Assembly: GCA_016868575.1 (NCBI GenBank)
Contig: VGGL01000015.1
Coordinates: forward strand, 1 to 40,725
Source: Bacteroidota bacterium
GTDB lineage: Bacteria; Bacteroidota; Bacteroidia; Bacteroidales; FEN-979
Length of the DNA stretch: 40,725 nucleotides
Direction of reading: 5' to 3'
The first letter of the stretch is position 1. Every line of letters begins with the position of its first letter. The position numbers and the translations under genes are program-made. Shown here piece by piece: positions 16,503-25,615 of the stretch. Below the pieces are notes generated by a model. The model saw nothing but the letters and a program-made list of their open reading frames with translations, was not told the DNA's origin and ran no database searches.

Positions 16503-18524
16503 TTGAAAAATGGTTTTAACAATGATGTGGGTTTTATCAGTTCCATGACATCCTCATCACCCGACCGGTCGCTTGACTTTGAGAATCTCGATTGCGTAAA
16601 AATCCCGGAATCGGTAGTAAGTGGTCTTGGCAGTGCGGTTACGATTGCATATTGGGTATATGGTGATCCCCTTTTACAACCCCAGAACGATATGATTTTT
16701 GAAAGCGCCAACGCGCAGGGTGAGCGGGTCATGGCCGTTCATCTGCCCTGGAGCGACAGTTATATCCATTGGCAGGAAGAGATTCATCCGGGTATGACCG
16801 GACTTATCAGCAATGCAATGAACCCAGCATGTGGCGTGGCAAGTGGAATCACCGGGCTTTCACTAAAGACCAGACAACGAAACGGATGAGAATCTCCTTC
16901 ATCAGGATGCTGACAACTTCGGATTTTCCTGCATGGCAGAGCTTTAAAGGAACAGGAAGATTCAGAAATATGGTCACTTCTTCCCTGCGGCCGGCAGTGG
17001 TTTTTGAACAGGGTATGTATGATCCTGCCACGCTGGGCTCCATCATGAAAATAGATACCATTGCAAGGAACCCCATGATGATCGTCCTTTTTGAAGATAC
17101 CCTGAAGCCCTATATACCGACTGACACCCTTGTATACTCATTCGGCACATAATCTTCCGCCAGTAACCTTGTTCCCGGGGGCTTCAGAATTGAATCTCAG
17201 GTTGAAGATACGGATCACCGGTCATGGCTTTGGGGGAAACCTGAATTGCTCCGAGTTCTGCCCCAGAACCAATAAATTGTTCATCAATGGTAATCAGGAA
17301 TTCACCCATCGGGTTTGGCGGGACGACTGTGTCCTGAATCCGTTGTACCCGCAAGGTGGAACCTGGCTTTACAACCGTGCGGAGTGGTGCCCCGGCGCCG
17401 AGGTAAGAACCGCAGATTTCGAGCTTACTCCTTTCCATATTCCAAACGATTCCCTCACGATCGATTATGATCTTCAAGCTGGGTATACCTGGAATGGACA
17501 GGGAAGCTGGCCCTATTATGTTATTGAATCACAGCTGATCTCCTATGGGCAACCAAACTTTTCGCTGAATGCAGCCATTGAAGAGATCATCTCCCCAAGC
17601 AACCATGAACTCCAAAACCGGTTCAACCCCATGTGCGGGAAACCGGTGATCGCCATCAAAAACAATGGCGCTGAACCCCTCACCAGCGCAGAAATCATTT
17701 ATGGCGCATCCGGTGGAGAAACGCAGTCCTTTGGGTGGACAGGCAACCTTGCATTTCAGGATACCGCGAGGATCAAACTGCCCCCCATCAATTGGTCAGG
17801 GTTCAACAGCACCGACCGGCAATTCTTTTTTACCCTGAACCTCCCCAACGGCGGACAAGATGAAGATCTGTCGGATAATTATATGGAGTCAACCTTTGAG
17901 GTACCACCGACCTACAACAATGTCCTTGTCTTTCATTTCAAGACCAACCACCTGGCTTATTCCCTAACCTGGACACTGGAAGATGAAGAAGGAGAGGTCC
18001 TTTATCAAAATGGAGACCTGGAAGAAAATACCTTATATATTGATACGTTCAATCTTGTGAAAGGATGTTGCCGGTTTAACATCTTGAATGCCGAAGGGGA
18101 AGGCTTGCAATATTGGGCAAACATGCCACCGTATGGCAACGGGACTGCCGGTTATGCTAAAATCCGGAACCTGGAAACACAACTGATTAAGACTTTTAAA
18201 TCGGATTTTGGAAGCATAATAGGCCAGAGCTTTACGGTTGGGATGACCATTGAGGTTCCTGAACTTTATCCTGATGAATTGATAGAAGTATATCCAAACC
18301 CTACGAGCGGTTCAATTACCATCTGGTCTGCACCGGAACAGCCACAGGAATTCATCATTGAACTGATGGATGTATTTGGGAAAAAGGTCTATTCGGAAAA
18401 TCCGGTATCCATTTCCATGGGCCACAAAACCATTGATATATCAGGATTGAACAACGGCATTTACCTGATGCGGATAATATCAGGAAATACTAGTGTTATC
18501 AAGAAGATCGTATTAAATCGCTGA
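16503..18524 (+). pseudogene. Decayed PNGase F-related T9SS gene (LamG, C-terminal glycanase domain, sorting domain)
   Basis: Three track ORFs (16503-16889, 16769-17152, 17130-18524) are pieces of one gene. The first holds a LamG start (SLDFENLDCVKIPESV, AYWVYGD). Around 16771 it must shift frame: the expected W-D-A-G reads on in the second frame as AGRDSSGYDR...GKWNHRAFTKDQTTK. The second ends at PTDTLVYSFGT. The third resumes with PPVTLFPGA and holds the PNGase F C-terminal domain (RITGHGFGGNLNCSEFCP, WLYNRAEWCPGAEV) and a T9SS type A sorting domain (VYPNPTSGS). The signal peptide is missing and the region that should join the LamG and C-terminal glycanase domains is lost. PNGase F removes N-glycans from glycoproteins; this copy should be inactive. 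Sequencing error alone would not explain the deletions. Confidence 0.8.
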
Positions 18525-18533
18525 TCCGGATCA
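18522..18533. other. 12-bp palindrome between convergent gene ends
   Basis: TGATCCGGATCA is a perfect palindrome that includes the stop codon of the PNGase remnant and lies in the 17-nt gap to the convergent propeller gene. No T-run flanks it, so it is a weak terminator candidate at best. Confidence 0.3.
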
Positions 18534-18541
18534 TCAACGGC

Positions 18542-20575
18542 TTACAATTTGACTATTTTCCTGATTATTCCCTGTTTAGCAAATTTAACGATGTAAATGC
18601 CCGGATCAAGATTTCTCAGGGATACCACGATTCTTGCTCCAGTGACCGTATGTCGGGATATTTCATGTCCAAATAAATCATAGATCATGAGTTCCCCGGC
18701 TTGATGGCAGTTGGAAGTTTCGATTAAAAGCTGATCGATGACCGGATTTGGGTAAACCCTCACCGATGTTGCTTCTGAAATACCTTCCGCAGAGACAATT
18801 TCAGAAACAGGTCGCTTCCAAACCCCGTCACCATTGGTACCTGCATACAAATAATCGCCATCGACCAGCAAAGACCTGGCATGGAGATTTTCCAACCCTG
18901 AATTGGCTTCATTCCAGGAAGTTCCATGATCGCTGGAGTAATAAACCCCACCTGTGTCTGTTCCACAATACAGGATTCCCTGGTTTTCAACGAGTGTTCG
19001 GATATGTTCGTTTCCCAGTAATCCGGTATTGGCTTCTCCCCAGGAATCACCCATATCAGAAGAAACGAACAATCCGGCATCTCCTGTTCCAGCAAATAAA
19101 AGAGGGTACGTAAATGTTACGAATTCAATCCATTCTGTTGGCAGGCCATTGCTGACAGGAATCCAGGTGCCTCCATGATCGGAAGAACGGAAGATACCTT
19201 GTTCAATGGTTCCTGCAAACAGATAATTACCAGCCGAACACATCGAAACAACATTGCTACTCGTTAATCCGATATTTACCGGAATCCATGACGAACCGCT
19301 GTTGGCCGACCTGAAAATGCCCTTCTCTCCGGTTCCTGCAAACATATATTGATCCTGGAAGGCCAGAGATTGAACCCACAGGCTGGTGATTCCATTATTG
19401 ATGGCAGTGTAGGAAGCGCCATTATTAGTTGAAACAAACAGCCCAAGGAGATCGGTTCCTACGTATATATTTCCTTCGTTCACACCAAGTGATCGAATCT
19501 CCACTGTTCCTATTCCCTGGCTTTGGATCCATGAGGTTCCTCCATTGATTGATGTATAAAGATTGCTGCCATGGGAAGCCGCAAAGATCTTGTTGTTATT
19601 AACAATGAGAGAGCCAATGAGCGTACTGATCGACAATCCGTTGTTTACCGGTGTCCAGCTGGCACCAAGATCAGAAGAGAAAAATATCTGCCCATCAGCA
19701 GTTCCTGCATATAGATCGTTACCGGCAGCTCCGAGTGACCAAAGATTGGTTTGAGTCAGTCCATTGTTAACAGCTACCCAGGTCATCCCCTGGTCTGCAG
19801 ATTTATAAACTCCGGAGGAAGTGCCTGCAAATACCAGACTTCCAATCGGCACGAATTCCCTGACAATTGAAAGCGAGTTGTTGACCAATGTCCAGCTGTT
19901 TCCATTGTTGGTTGACTTATAAATTCCGTTATACAGAACACAAGCCAACACATAGTTATCAATAGCTTTCACTGTAAAGATAGTTGCAGAAGCAGGAAGC
20001 CCATTGTTGGCAGATGACCAGCTCTGGCCATTATTCTCCGACACAAACATGCCGCTCGAATAAGTTCCTGCAAAGATGTTCGTTTCGTTTGCCGACATGG
20101 AATAAATGTACATGTCTGTAAGCCCATTATTGGCCTGTGTCCATGAGGCTCCGAAATCATCAGAAATGAAAACTCCTTTTGTATAGCTACCGGCAAACAG
20201 GTGATTGCCCTGTAAAGCCATCGATTTCACATAGACTTTACGAAGACCACTGTCGCATGGAGTCCAGTAAAGACCATGATTTCCGGTAGCGAAAACACCT
20301 TCATCAGTACCGGTAAACAAGCTGTCACCTTTGACAATAAACCACTTGATATCGCGGCTGGTCAACCCGTTGTTGACAGGCGTCCATAGGTCGCCGTTGT
20401 TAGAAGTCATAAAGATCCCGCTACAAGTTGCTGCAAAGACGTCATTCCCAATCGAGGCAAAATAGCGTATTGCCCAGCCTTCCGGGCCATCCGTAGGCTG
20501 CCACTGGGCAAAGGAGATGTGAGAAATCAACAAAAAAAATATGTATAACAGCCTCATTTTTTTTAAATATTCCAT
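18542..20575 (-). CDS. Secreted double beta-propeller (BNR/YCF48-like) protein, T9SS type A
   Basis: A 677-residue exported protein. The likely true start is the inner ATG at 20557 (MRLLYIFFLLISHISFAQ), since it begins a compact signal peptide; the longer form adds six residues. From about 25 to 595 it has about 13 clear repeats of some 42 residues with the pattern FAGT..GvF.S.dnG.sW..vNNGL, plus a closing half unit. About 14 blades would make two seven-bladed propellers. The Asp-box-like SxDxGxxW pattern is as in BNR/sialidase and YCF48 folds, but sialidase catalytic residues are not evident. The end (YPNPVIDQLLI, GIYIVKF) is a T9SS type A sorting domain. Probably a surface binding protein. 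It is convergent with the PNGase remnant. Confidence 0.83.
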   Translation of the reverse strand: MEYLKKMRLLYIFFLLISHISFAQWQPTDGPEGWAIRYFASIGNDVFAATCSGIFMTSNNGDLWTPVNNGLTSRDIKWFIVKGDSLFTGTDEGVFATGNHGLYWTPCDSGLRKVYVKSMALQGNHLFAGSYTKGVFISDDFGASWTQANNGLTDMYIYSMSANETNIFAGTYSSGMFVSENNGQSWSSANNGLPASATIFTVKAIDNYVLACVLYNGIYKSTNNGNSWTLVNNSLSIVREFVPIGSLVFAGTSSGVYKSADQGMTWVAVNNGLTQTNLWSLGAAGNDLYAGTADGQIFFSSDLGASWTPVNNGLSISTLIGSLIVNNNKIFAASHGSNLYTSINGGTSWIQSQGIGTVEIRSLGVNEGNIYVGTDLLGLFVSTNNGASYTAINNGITSLWVQSLAFQDQYMFAGTGEKGIFRSANSGSSWIPVNIGLTSSNVVSMCSAGNYLFAGTIEQGIFRSSDHGGTWIPVSNGLPTEWIEFVTFTYPLLFAGTGDAGLFVSSDMGDSWGEANTGLLGNEHIRTLVENQGILYCGTDTGGVYYSSDHGTSWNEANSGLENLHARSLLVDGDYLYAGTNGDGVWKRPVSEIVSAEGISEATSVRVYPNPVIDQLLIETSNCHQAGELMIYDLFGHEISRHTVTGARIVVSLRNLDPGIYIVKFAKQGIIRKIVKL

Positions 20576-20635
20576 TTGTGTAAAATTTCGTGAAAATGAT
20601 AAAACCCGAGAGCTACTTCTTTTCCGGGTGGGTGG

Positions 20636-21373
20636 TTATCCTGGTTTTGACCGTTTAAATCTCACTTTCTGTTCATGTGTCATTTTTTCCGTAGCATACT
20701 GGATGATCAGCCGGGCAGCGGTATCTTTGTATTTCAGCAGCATCTCCTCCACCGGCTTGGGATCCTTTTTCCAGGCTTCACGCAGAAACCAGCCCATTCC
20801 CTGGTGAACTTCCCGCTCCTGATCAAGCATCAGTACTTCCGGAAACTTGATGATTTCAGGTATGATCTGCGGATTCTTCTTGATCAATCGGATCAGGGAA
20901 ACCGGCACGGCCCTCCGCTGGAACTTATTCGCAGCCTTCAGCCATGGTTTCGCCTTCGACAGGGGGATGATCTCCTTGATCCAGAAGACCGAGATGACCT
21001 CCATGCCCAGGAAGTCCGTATGCGCCCAATTGGAGATTCCATCGCTGAACCAGTTTGCAATACCCTGGAAGGTGGAATCATCAAACTGCTTCTTGAATTT
21101 TGCCAACAGGAGTAAGGCAAAGCTGGTCTCTTCATACATTTTGCCTTTTACCAGCATTTGGCCAAGCTCAATCGCAGAGAGGAGCGAAAACCCTGATATC
21201 GAGAGGATATCCTCCCCTTTGGCAGCAATCTGCTCCTGCGACAGCCCGTAAGCATGAAAAGGTCCCTTGAAATACCGGGCATACTTTTGAACGATCTTCT
21301 CATCAGCATGGGACTTGCAATAACTGATGATGTCCCGGTGGATTTTCGATAAATCCGGATTTGTTGTATTCAT
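20636..21373 (-). CDS. DNA alkylation repair enzyme, AlkD-like HEAT-repeat protein
   Basis: A 245-residue protein. The track ORF starts at 21538, but ATG 21373 (MNTTNPDLSKIHRDI) fits the family; the extra 55 residues look like non-coding DNA that holds the divergent promoter. The body is helical, with HEAT-like repeats and motifs such as SNWAHTDFLGME and HQGMGWFLREAWKKDP, typical of the DNA alkylation repair (AlkD/AlkC) group, glycosylases that remove alkylated bases. The WAHTD and W-R-E-A-W-K elements are usual for the family. It is alone on the minus strand, divergent from the radical SAM operon. Specific substrate bases are not predictable. Confidence 0.8.
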   Translation of the reverse strand: MNTTNPDLSKIHRDIISYCKSHADEKIVQKYARYFKGPFHAYGLSQEQIAAKGEDILSISGFSLLSAIELGQMLVKGKMYEETSFALLLLAKFKKQFDDSTFQGIANWFSDGISNWAHTDFLGMEVISVFWIKEIIPLSKAKPWLKAANKFQRRAVPVSLIRLIKKNPQIIPEIIKFPEVLMLDQEREVHQGMGWFLREAWKKDPKPVEEMLLKYKDTAARLIIQYATEKMTHEQKVRFKRSKPG

Positions 21374-21473
21374 TTTTTTAGAAATACCAAAGAACAATGA
21401 TTTGCTTGTAAAGGTAGTACTTTTTTGGGGTTCTGAAGGATGTATCAGAGCAATCCGGCTGGTAAAATTGTAG

Positions 21474-21481
21474 TACTTTTG
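21474..21481 (+). promoter_or_regulatory. -7 box of the radical SAM operon
   Basis: TACTTTTG fits TAnnTTTG, 62 nt before ATG 21544. Transcription would start near 21488. No clear -33 element. Confidence 0.4.
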
Positions 21482-21543
21482 AGCGGGCATCAGCGATAAC
21501 CCGGTGATGCGAGTAGAAGGACCATTGATTGAGAACACGACCC

Positions 21544-23124
21544 ATGAGCACGAAAAAGAAATATACCCTCTATCTTATCAGTCCACGGCAACGGTACATC
21601 AATTATCCGGCTCACAGCGAGCTGGCCAGGATGTTTGGAAAACGGCGGTTCATGATCCCGCTGGCACTTCCCACGGTGGCAGCCCTTACCCCCGATCATT
21701 ATCATATCTCCATCTTTGATGAGGATATCCAGCGGCTGCCACTTCATGAGACACCCGATATTGTTGGAATTACAACCTTAGCCGCCACTTCCACCCGGGC
21801 TTTCGAGCTGGGAGATCACTATAGAAAAAAAGGAGTTAAGGTGGTCTTTGGCGGCCCTTATGCCTCGTTCATGCGGGAAGATGTGCAGAAACACAGCGAC
21901 AGCATTGTGGTCGGTGAAGCAGAAGGGAAATGGGAACAATGTCTGGCCGATTTCGAAGCCGGCAACCTTCAACCTGTATATCAGTCGGATCAATGCTGTG
22001 ATTATAAAAGTCAAAAACCACCACGCTGGGATCTGGTGAAGACGGATCGGATATTCCAGGTCGGTATTCAGATATCCCGGGGTTGTCCGTTTAACTGTGA
22101 GTTCTGCCTCGTCACGAAGATCTTTGGAAAAAAGATGCGTTACCGCGATATCGATAATGTGATCGAAGAGATCCGGCAATCACCCACCCGGTACTTCTTC
22201 TTTGTTGATGACAATCTGACGATGAACAAGCGGTTTGCCAAAGAACTCATGCGGCGCATCATCCCGCTGAAGATATCGTGGGGTTGCATGGCCAGCATTG
22301 ATGTGGCCACTGATGAAGAGCTCCTTGACCTGATGGCAGAAGCAGGCTGCTTCAACATCCTCATCGGATTTGAATCGCTGAATCCGGAGAGCCTGGAAGA
22401 ATCACACAAAAAGCATAACAAGGCCGCCACCATTTATGAGCCTGCCATTCAAAAGATCCATGCACGGGGCATCCATATCAACGCCTCGTTTGTAGTGGGT
22501 TTTGACCATGACAAGCTAAGCGAGTTTGATAACATCTATGACTTCACCCTTCGGAACGCCCTGCCCAATGTCAACTTGCATCTGTTGGCGGCTCCTCCGG
22601 GATCAGCCCTTTATGAGCGGTTGAAAACAGAAGGACGCCTGCTGAACTGCGACCCGGAACTTGGCGTTGGCCACTTTCCAACCCTCCATTACAAGAACAT
22701 GTCGCAAATCGACCTCTTCGAAGGATACATGGACACTATTGAAAAGCTCTACAGCTTCGACACCGTGTACCAGAAGGCAGTCAAGCTATTCGACAGCGGA
22801 CATTTCCACCGCAAAGGGAGCGACATCAGCTTCTTCCTTAAAATGCGTCTATCATCCATCATCCTGAAAGAATTTATCCTGACGTCAAATCCAGAAAAGA
22901 GGAAGCTGTTCAAATACATCCTTTCCCTCATCCGTTCCGGCCGGATCTCCATCGACAAAGGCCTTGGGTTTCTCCTGACGATGCTGGGATACCGCCGGCA
23001 TATTGAATCGCACAGGAAAAGGATGGCGGAGTACAGGAGAATTGTTGGAGGACCTTACCCCCCGGCCCCCTCTCCTGGGAGGAGAGGGGGAGAAGGGGGT
23101 GAGGTCATTGGCAAAAACACATGA
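21544..23124 (+). CDS. B12-binding-domain radical SAM protein
   Basis: A 526-residue protein; ATG 21544 (MSTKKKYTLY) is preferred to the TTG at 21529. The N-terminal 150 residues look like a cobalamin-binding domain (PDIVGITTLAATS, VVFGGPYASF, VVGEAEGKWE). The radical SAM core follows with CPFNCEFC (C181, C185, C188) for the 4Fe-4S cluster. A C-terminal helical region of about 130 residues ends the fold. Such enzymes do radical methylations, cyclisations or rearrangements, often on lipids or cofactors; this one cannot be assigned a substrate. The last 25 codons are supplied by a GC-rich hairpin repeat, so the native C-terminus was probably shorter. It overlaps the next gene by 4 nt (ATGA). 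Confidence 0.83.
   Translation: MSTKKKYTLYLISPRQRYINYPAHSELARMFGKRRFMIPLALPTVAALTPDHYHISIFDEDIQRLPLHETPDIVGITTLAATSTRAFELGDHYRKKGVKVVFGGPYASFMREDVQKHSDSIVVGEAEGKWEQCLADFEAGNLQPVYQSDQCCDYKSQKPPRWDLVKTDRIFQVGIQISRGCPFNCEFCLVTKIFGKKMRYRDIDNVIEEIRQSPTRYFFFVDDNLTMNKRFAKELMRRIIPLKISWGCMASIDVATDEELLDLMAEAGCFNILIGFESLNPESLEESHKKHNKAATIYEPAIQKIHARGIHINASFVVGFDHDKLSEFDNIYDFTLRNALPNVNLHLLAAPPGSALYERLKTEGRLLNCDPELGVGHFPTLHYKNMSQIDLFEGYMDTIEKLYSFDTVYQKAVKLFDSGHFHRKGSDISFFLKMRLSSIILKEFILTSNPEKRKLFKYILSLIRSGRISIDKGLGFLLTMLGYRRHIESHRKRMAEYRRIVGGPYPPAPSPGRRGGEGGEVIGKNT
23053..23104. repeat. GC-rich hairpin repeat inside the end of the radical SAM gene
   Basis: CCCCCTCTCC (23066-23075) and GGAGAGGGGG (23081-23090) form a perfect 10-bp stem with a 5-nt loop. 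An outer pair, CCTTACCCCC and GGGGGTGAGG, adds nine more pairs plus one G-T. It is like the dispersed CCTCACCCCC...GGGGGTGAGG repeats known from many genomes (from memory). It encodes the low-complexity tail PYPPAPSPGRRGGEGG and ends 16 nt before the next start codon. Confidence 0.7.
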
Positions 23125-24164
23125 CCACCATCGGTATCATCGGCGAAGGAAAAATGGGCACCGACCTGTTCTATTTCTTGCTCGGATTCCCTTTGCGGCT
23201 GTGCTGGCTGGTGAGTCCGGCAGCCGACCTGGAAAAAATCCAGAAAACCTATACCCGCAAGGTCAGGAGAATGTTGGAGAATGACCTCATCCCTGAAGAG
23301 ACCTTCAATAAAATGGTCAGTGGAAACCTGTTGACGAAAGAACCTTTTGAAATGAAAGAATGTGACCTGATCATCGAAGCGATTCCGGAAGATAGAGAGA
23401 TGAAGCAGGCATTTTTTTCCCAACTTGATACCATCTGTACAGCTGATTGCATTTTCGCATCCAACTCCTCTTCATTCCTTCCCTCCCTCCTCTCACCGTC
23501 ATCTGAGCGGGCGCACAGGCAGGTCGGCCTTCATTTCTTCTACCCGGTGGCCCTGAAAAATATCTGTGAGATCATAGTAGGCCCCGACACGGATCAGGCA
23601 GTCATTGAATATGTAAAAGGATTTCTGAAAGATATCAACCATTTCGCAATCCTTCAGACCGAAGAGAACCCCTTTCTCCTTAACCGGTTGTTCCTCGACC
23701 TTCAAAATGAAGCATTTCGGGTTAAACGAGAAGGGATCCTGGATGTCCGGCAAATCGATGAATTGATCGTCGCAAACCTCATTCCCGGAGGTGTATTTGA
23801 GCTGTTTGACCACGTAGGAGTTGATGTGATTCTCCCCTCCATCCGGAACTATGCTGAGATGTCCGGAAATCCTGATACATATGCAGAGATGATCCGGGAG
23901 CTCGAGCAGATGGTTCATCAAAACAAGCTCGGTCGTAAAACCTGCGCCGGATTTTATTCCTACGTTCCAGCAAACCCCGATAAAGCTTCAGAATACCTTC
24001 CTCCGGGCAAAATTTACCTTGACCTTGCACTTTACAGATTACACTTTGCTCTTGCCACACCGGCCAGAGCAATCATCGATAAAGGCCTGATGACAAAGGA
24101 AGACCTGTTATTTGCCGTGAAGGAATATTTGGGTGGGGAAGAAATCCAAATTCGAATTTTATAG
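23121..24164 (+). CDS. 3-hydroxyacyl-CoA dehydrogenase family protein
   Basis: A 347-residue NAD-dependent dehydrogenase. The Rossmann motif is GIIGEGKMG at residues 5-13. Family motifs include LIIEAIPEDREMK, ASNSSSF, VGLHFFYPV with the catalytic histidine, and the C-terminal domain ends with LGRKTCAGFYSY. It should oxidise or reduce a 3-hydroxyacyl thioester. It is longer at the C-terminus than the 280-residue butyryl-type enzymes. It is the middle gene of a radical SAM, dehydrogenase and ketoacyl synthase operon, overlapping the first by ATGA, so it may serve a lipid or polyketide-like product rather than butyrate formation, which has its own dehydrogenase at 31830-33167. Confidence 0.82.
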   Translation: MTTIGIIGEGKMGTDLFYFLLGFPLRLCWLVSPAADLEKIQKTYTRKVRRMLENDLIPEETFNKMVSGNLLTKEPFEMKECDLIIEAIPEDREMKQAFFSQLDTICTADCIFASNSSSFLPSLLSPSSERAHRQVGLHFFYPVALKNICEIIVGPDTDQAVIEYVKGFLKDINHFAILQTEENPFLLNRLFLDLQNEAFRVKREGILDVRQIDELIVANLIPGGVFELFDHVGVDVILPSIRNYAEMSGNPDTYAEMIRELEQMVHQNKLGRKTCAGFYSYVPANPDKASEYLPPGKIYLDLALYRLHFALATPARAIIDKGLMTKEDLLFAVKEYLGGEEIQIRIL

Positions 24165-24169
24165 CTTTG
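24162..24169 (+). promoter_or_regulatory. Possible internal -7 box before the ketoacyl synthase
   Basis: TAGCTTTG fits TAnnTTTG and begins at the stop codon of the dehydrogenase, 16 nt before TTG 24186. It could give separate expression of the synthase, but has no -33 element. Confidence 0.25.
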
Positions 24170-24185
24170 CAAAATAAAAGCACGA

Positions 24186-25409
24186 TTGGATTTGGAAAAT
24201 AAAGTCGTCATCACCGGATTAAACATCATCTCTTCGTTGGGGTTGAACCGGAAGGAAACATGGGAGGCCATGCTGGCTGGGAAAAGCGGCGTCAGGTATA
24301 TCTCCCTTTTTGATGCCTCGGGGCTTCAGACGCGCATCGCTGCGGAAGTTTCCCCTGCTTTCGAGGAGTTATCAAAACAGCATATAAAAAAGAGAATGGC
24401 AGGGCAGATGACCCGCGTCACTCGGATGGCTTTTGTTTGTGCTAAACAAGCCATGGAAGAAGCAAGGCTTGACTTTGGAGGATTTGACAGAAAACGCTGT
24501 GCAGTTATCATGGGGATCGTCAACACCGGGAACTCCAGCGTTGAGAAAGAAACGACCAAGCAAAACCGGGTGCTCAAGAGCATGACCAATGCGGTGCCTG
24601 CATGGATTTCACTCGAATATAAACTGGAAGGTCCGAATTTCTCTGTAAATACTGCCTGCGCTGCCTCGGCCTATGCCATTGGACTGGGATATGATATGAT
24701 CCGTTCAGGTCAGATGGACCTGGTGATCGCCGGTGGCGCTGATTCGATCATCAATCCGGAAGAAATTGAAGGTTTCAATGAGTTATATGCACTTTCCACC
24801 AATAATGATCCGCCGGAGAAAGCCAGTCGTCCCTTCTCCGCTAACAGAGATGGTTTTGTCATTGGCGAAGGAGCCGGCGTGTTGATCCTCGAGTCAGAAA
24901 CATCCGCCAGAAAGAGAGGCGCCGGGATCTTTGCGGAACTTGCCGGTTACGCGATCAGCAGCGAAGGATACAACATCATGGCGCCGCAACCCGACGGCGC
25001 CGGGATGGCCTATACCATGGAACAGGCATTGAGACAGTCGGGAATAACCAAAGAGGAGATAGATTATATCAACGCCCATGGAACTTCAACAACCCTCAAT
25101 GACCTCTATGAAACCATGGCCATCAAGAAGGTATTTGGTGAAAGGGCATACCAAATCCCGGTGTCAGGCTCCAAGTCGATGATCGGGCACACCATTGGCG
25201 CTGCCGGAGCAATTGAAGGAGCCATTACAGCCCTCAGCATCAAAAATGGGATCCTAACCCCTACCATCAACTACGACAACCCCGATCCCGACCTGGATCT
25301 TGACTATGTACCAAACCAATCCCGCAGCCACCCGATCCGCTGTGCGCTCTCCAACTCCTTTGGCTTCGGAGGACATAATGCAATACTGGTAATGAAAAAA
25401 TTTGCGTGA
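24186..25409 (+). CDS. Beta-ketoacyl synthase, FabF/KAS II-like
   Basis: A 407-residue condensing enzyme with the Cys-His-His triad: C158 in NTACAASA, a histidine in NAHGTSTTLND and a histidine in GHTIGAAGAIEG, plus the C-terminal NSFGFGGHNA. It condenses an acyl thioester with malonyl-ACP. The start is TTG 24186 or TTG 24192; no ATG is near. Housekeeping fabF is usually beside acpP or other fab genes; here it follows a radical SAM protein and a hydroxyacyl-CoA dehydrogenase, so a specialised acyl chain or secondary lipid is possible. The residues SVNTACAASAYAIG are fully conserved, so it should be active. Confidence 0.87.
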   Translation: MDLENKVVITGLNIISSLGLNRKETWEAMLAGKSGVRYISLFDASGLQTRIAAEVSPAFEELSKQHIKKRMAGQMTRVTRMAFVCAKQAMEEARLDFGGFDRKRCAVIMGIVNTGNSSVEKETTKQNRVLKSMTNAVPAWISLEYKLEGPNFSVNTACAASAYAIGLGYDMIRSGQMDLVIAGGADSIINPEEIEGFNELYALSTNNDPPEKASRPFSANRDGFVIGEGAGVLILESETSARKRGAGIFAELAGYAISSEGYNIMAPQPDGAGMAYTMEQALRQSGITKEEIDYINAHGTSTTLNDLYETMAIKKVFGERAYQIPVSGSKSMIGHTIGAAGAIEGAITALSIKNGILTPTINYDNPDPDLDLDYVPNQSRSHPIRCALSNSFGFGGHNAILVMKKFA

Positions 25410-25421
25410 TCGGAAAAGAAC

Positions 25422-25592
25422 TTCATTGCCCTTCCTGAACCGCAGATGAAAGGCGGAAAACCATTGATGGAATGTCTGTCGGAACGTCATTCATCCAGAG
25501 AATACCTTCCTGATGAACTGAACGAACAAATGATGTCGGATCTCCTGTGGGCAGCCAGTGGGATAAACCGGAAATTGCTTACTGATAATTGA
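25422..25592 (+). pseudogene. Nitroreductase-family 5' stub
   Basis: A short reading frame, too small for the track, gives FIALPEPQMKGGKPLMECLS, then ERHSSREYLPDEL, then LLWAASGINR, and stops at TGA 25590-25592 after KLLTDN. ATG 25446 opens the in-frame part. ERxSSRE and LLWAAxGINR are the FMN-binding N-terminal motifs of the nitroreductase family, which normally runs to about 200 residues. Everything after the GINR motif is lost, and a TAACTGT tandem repeat begins where the homology ends. It is a remnant and should not make an enzyme. This stub fills the 206-nt gap between the ketoacyl synthase and the ABC permease fragment. Confidence 0.75.
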
Positions 25593-25612
25593 TAACTGTT
25601 AACTGTTAACTG
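25592..25612. repeat. Short TAACTGT tandem repeat
   Basis: Immediately after the truncated nitroreductase the DNA reads GATAACTGT TAACTGT TAACTG, about three copies of a 7-nt unit, preceded by GATAATT. Similar short repeats are common between genes in environmental Bacteroidota. It marks the truncation point. Confidence 0.55.
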
Positions 25613-25615
25613 ACC

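Noticed and set aside
21374-21538. N-terminal extension of the DNA alkylation repair protein
   Set aside because: The extra residues are unlike the family and overlap the divergent promoter of the radical SAM operon.
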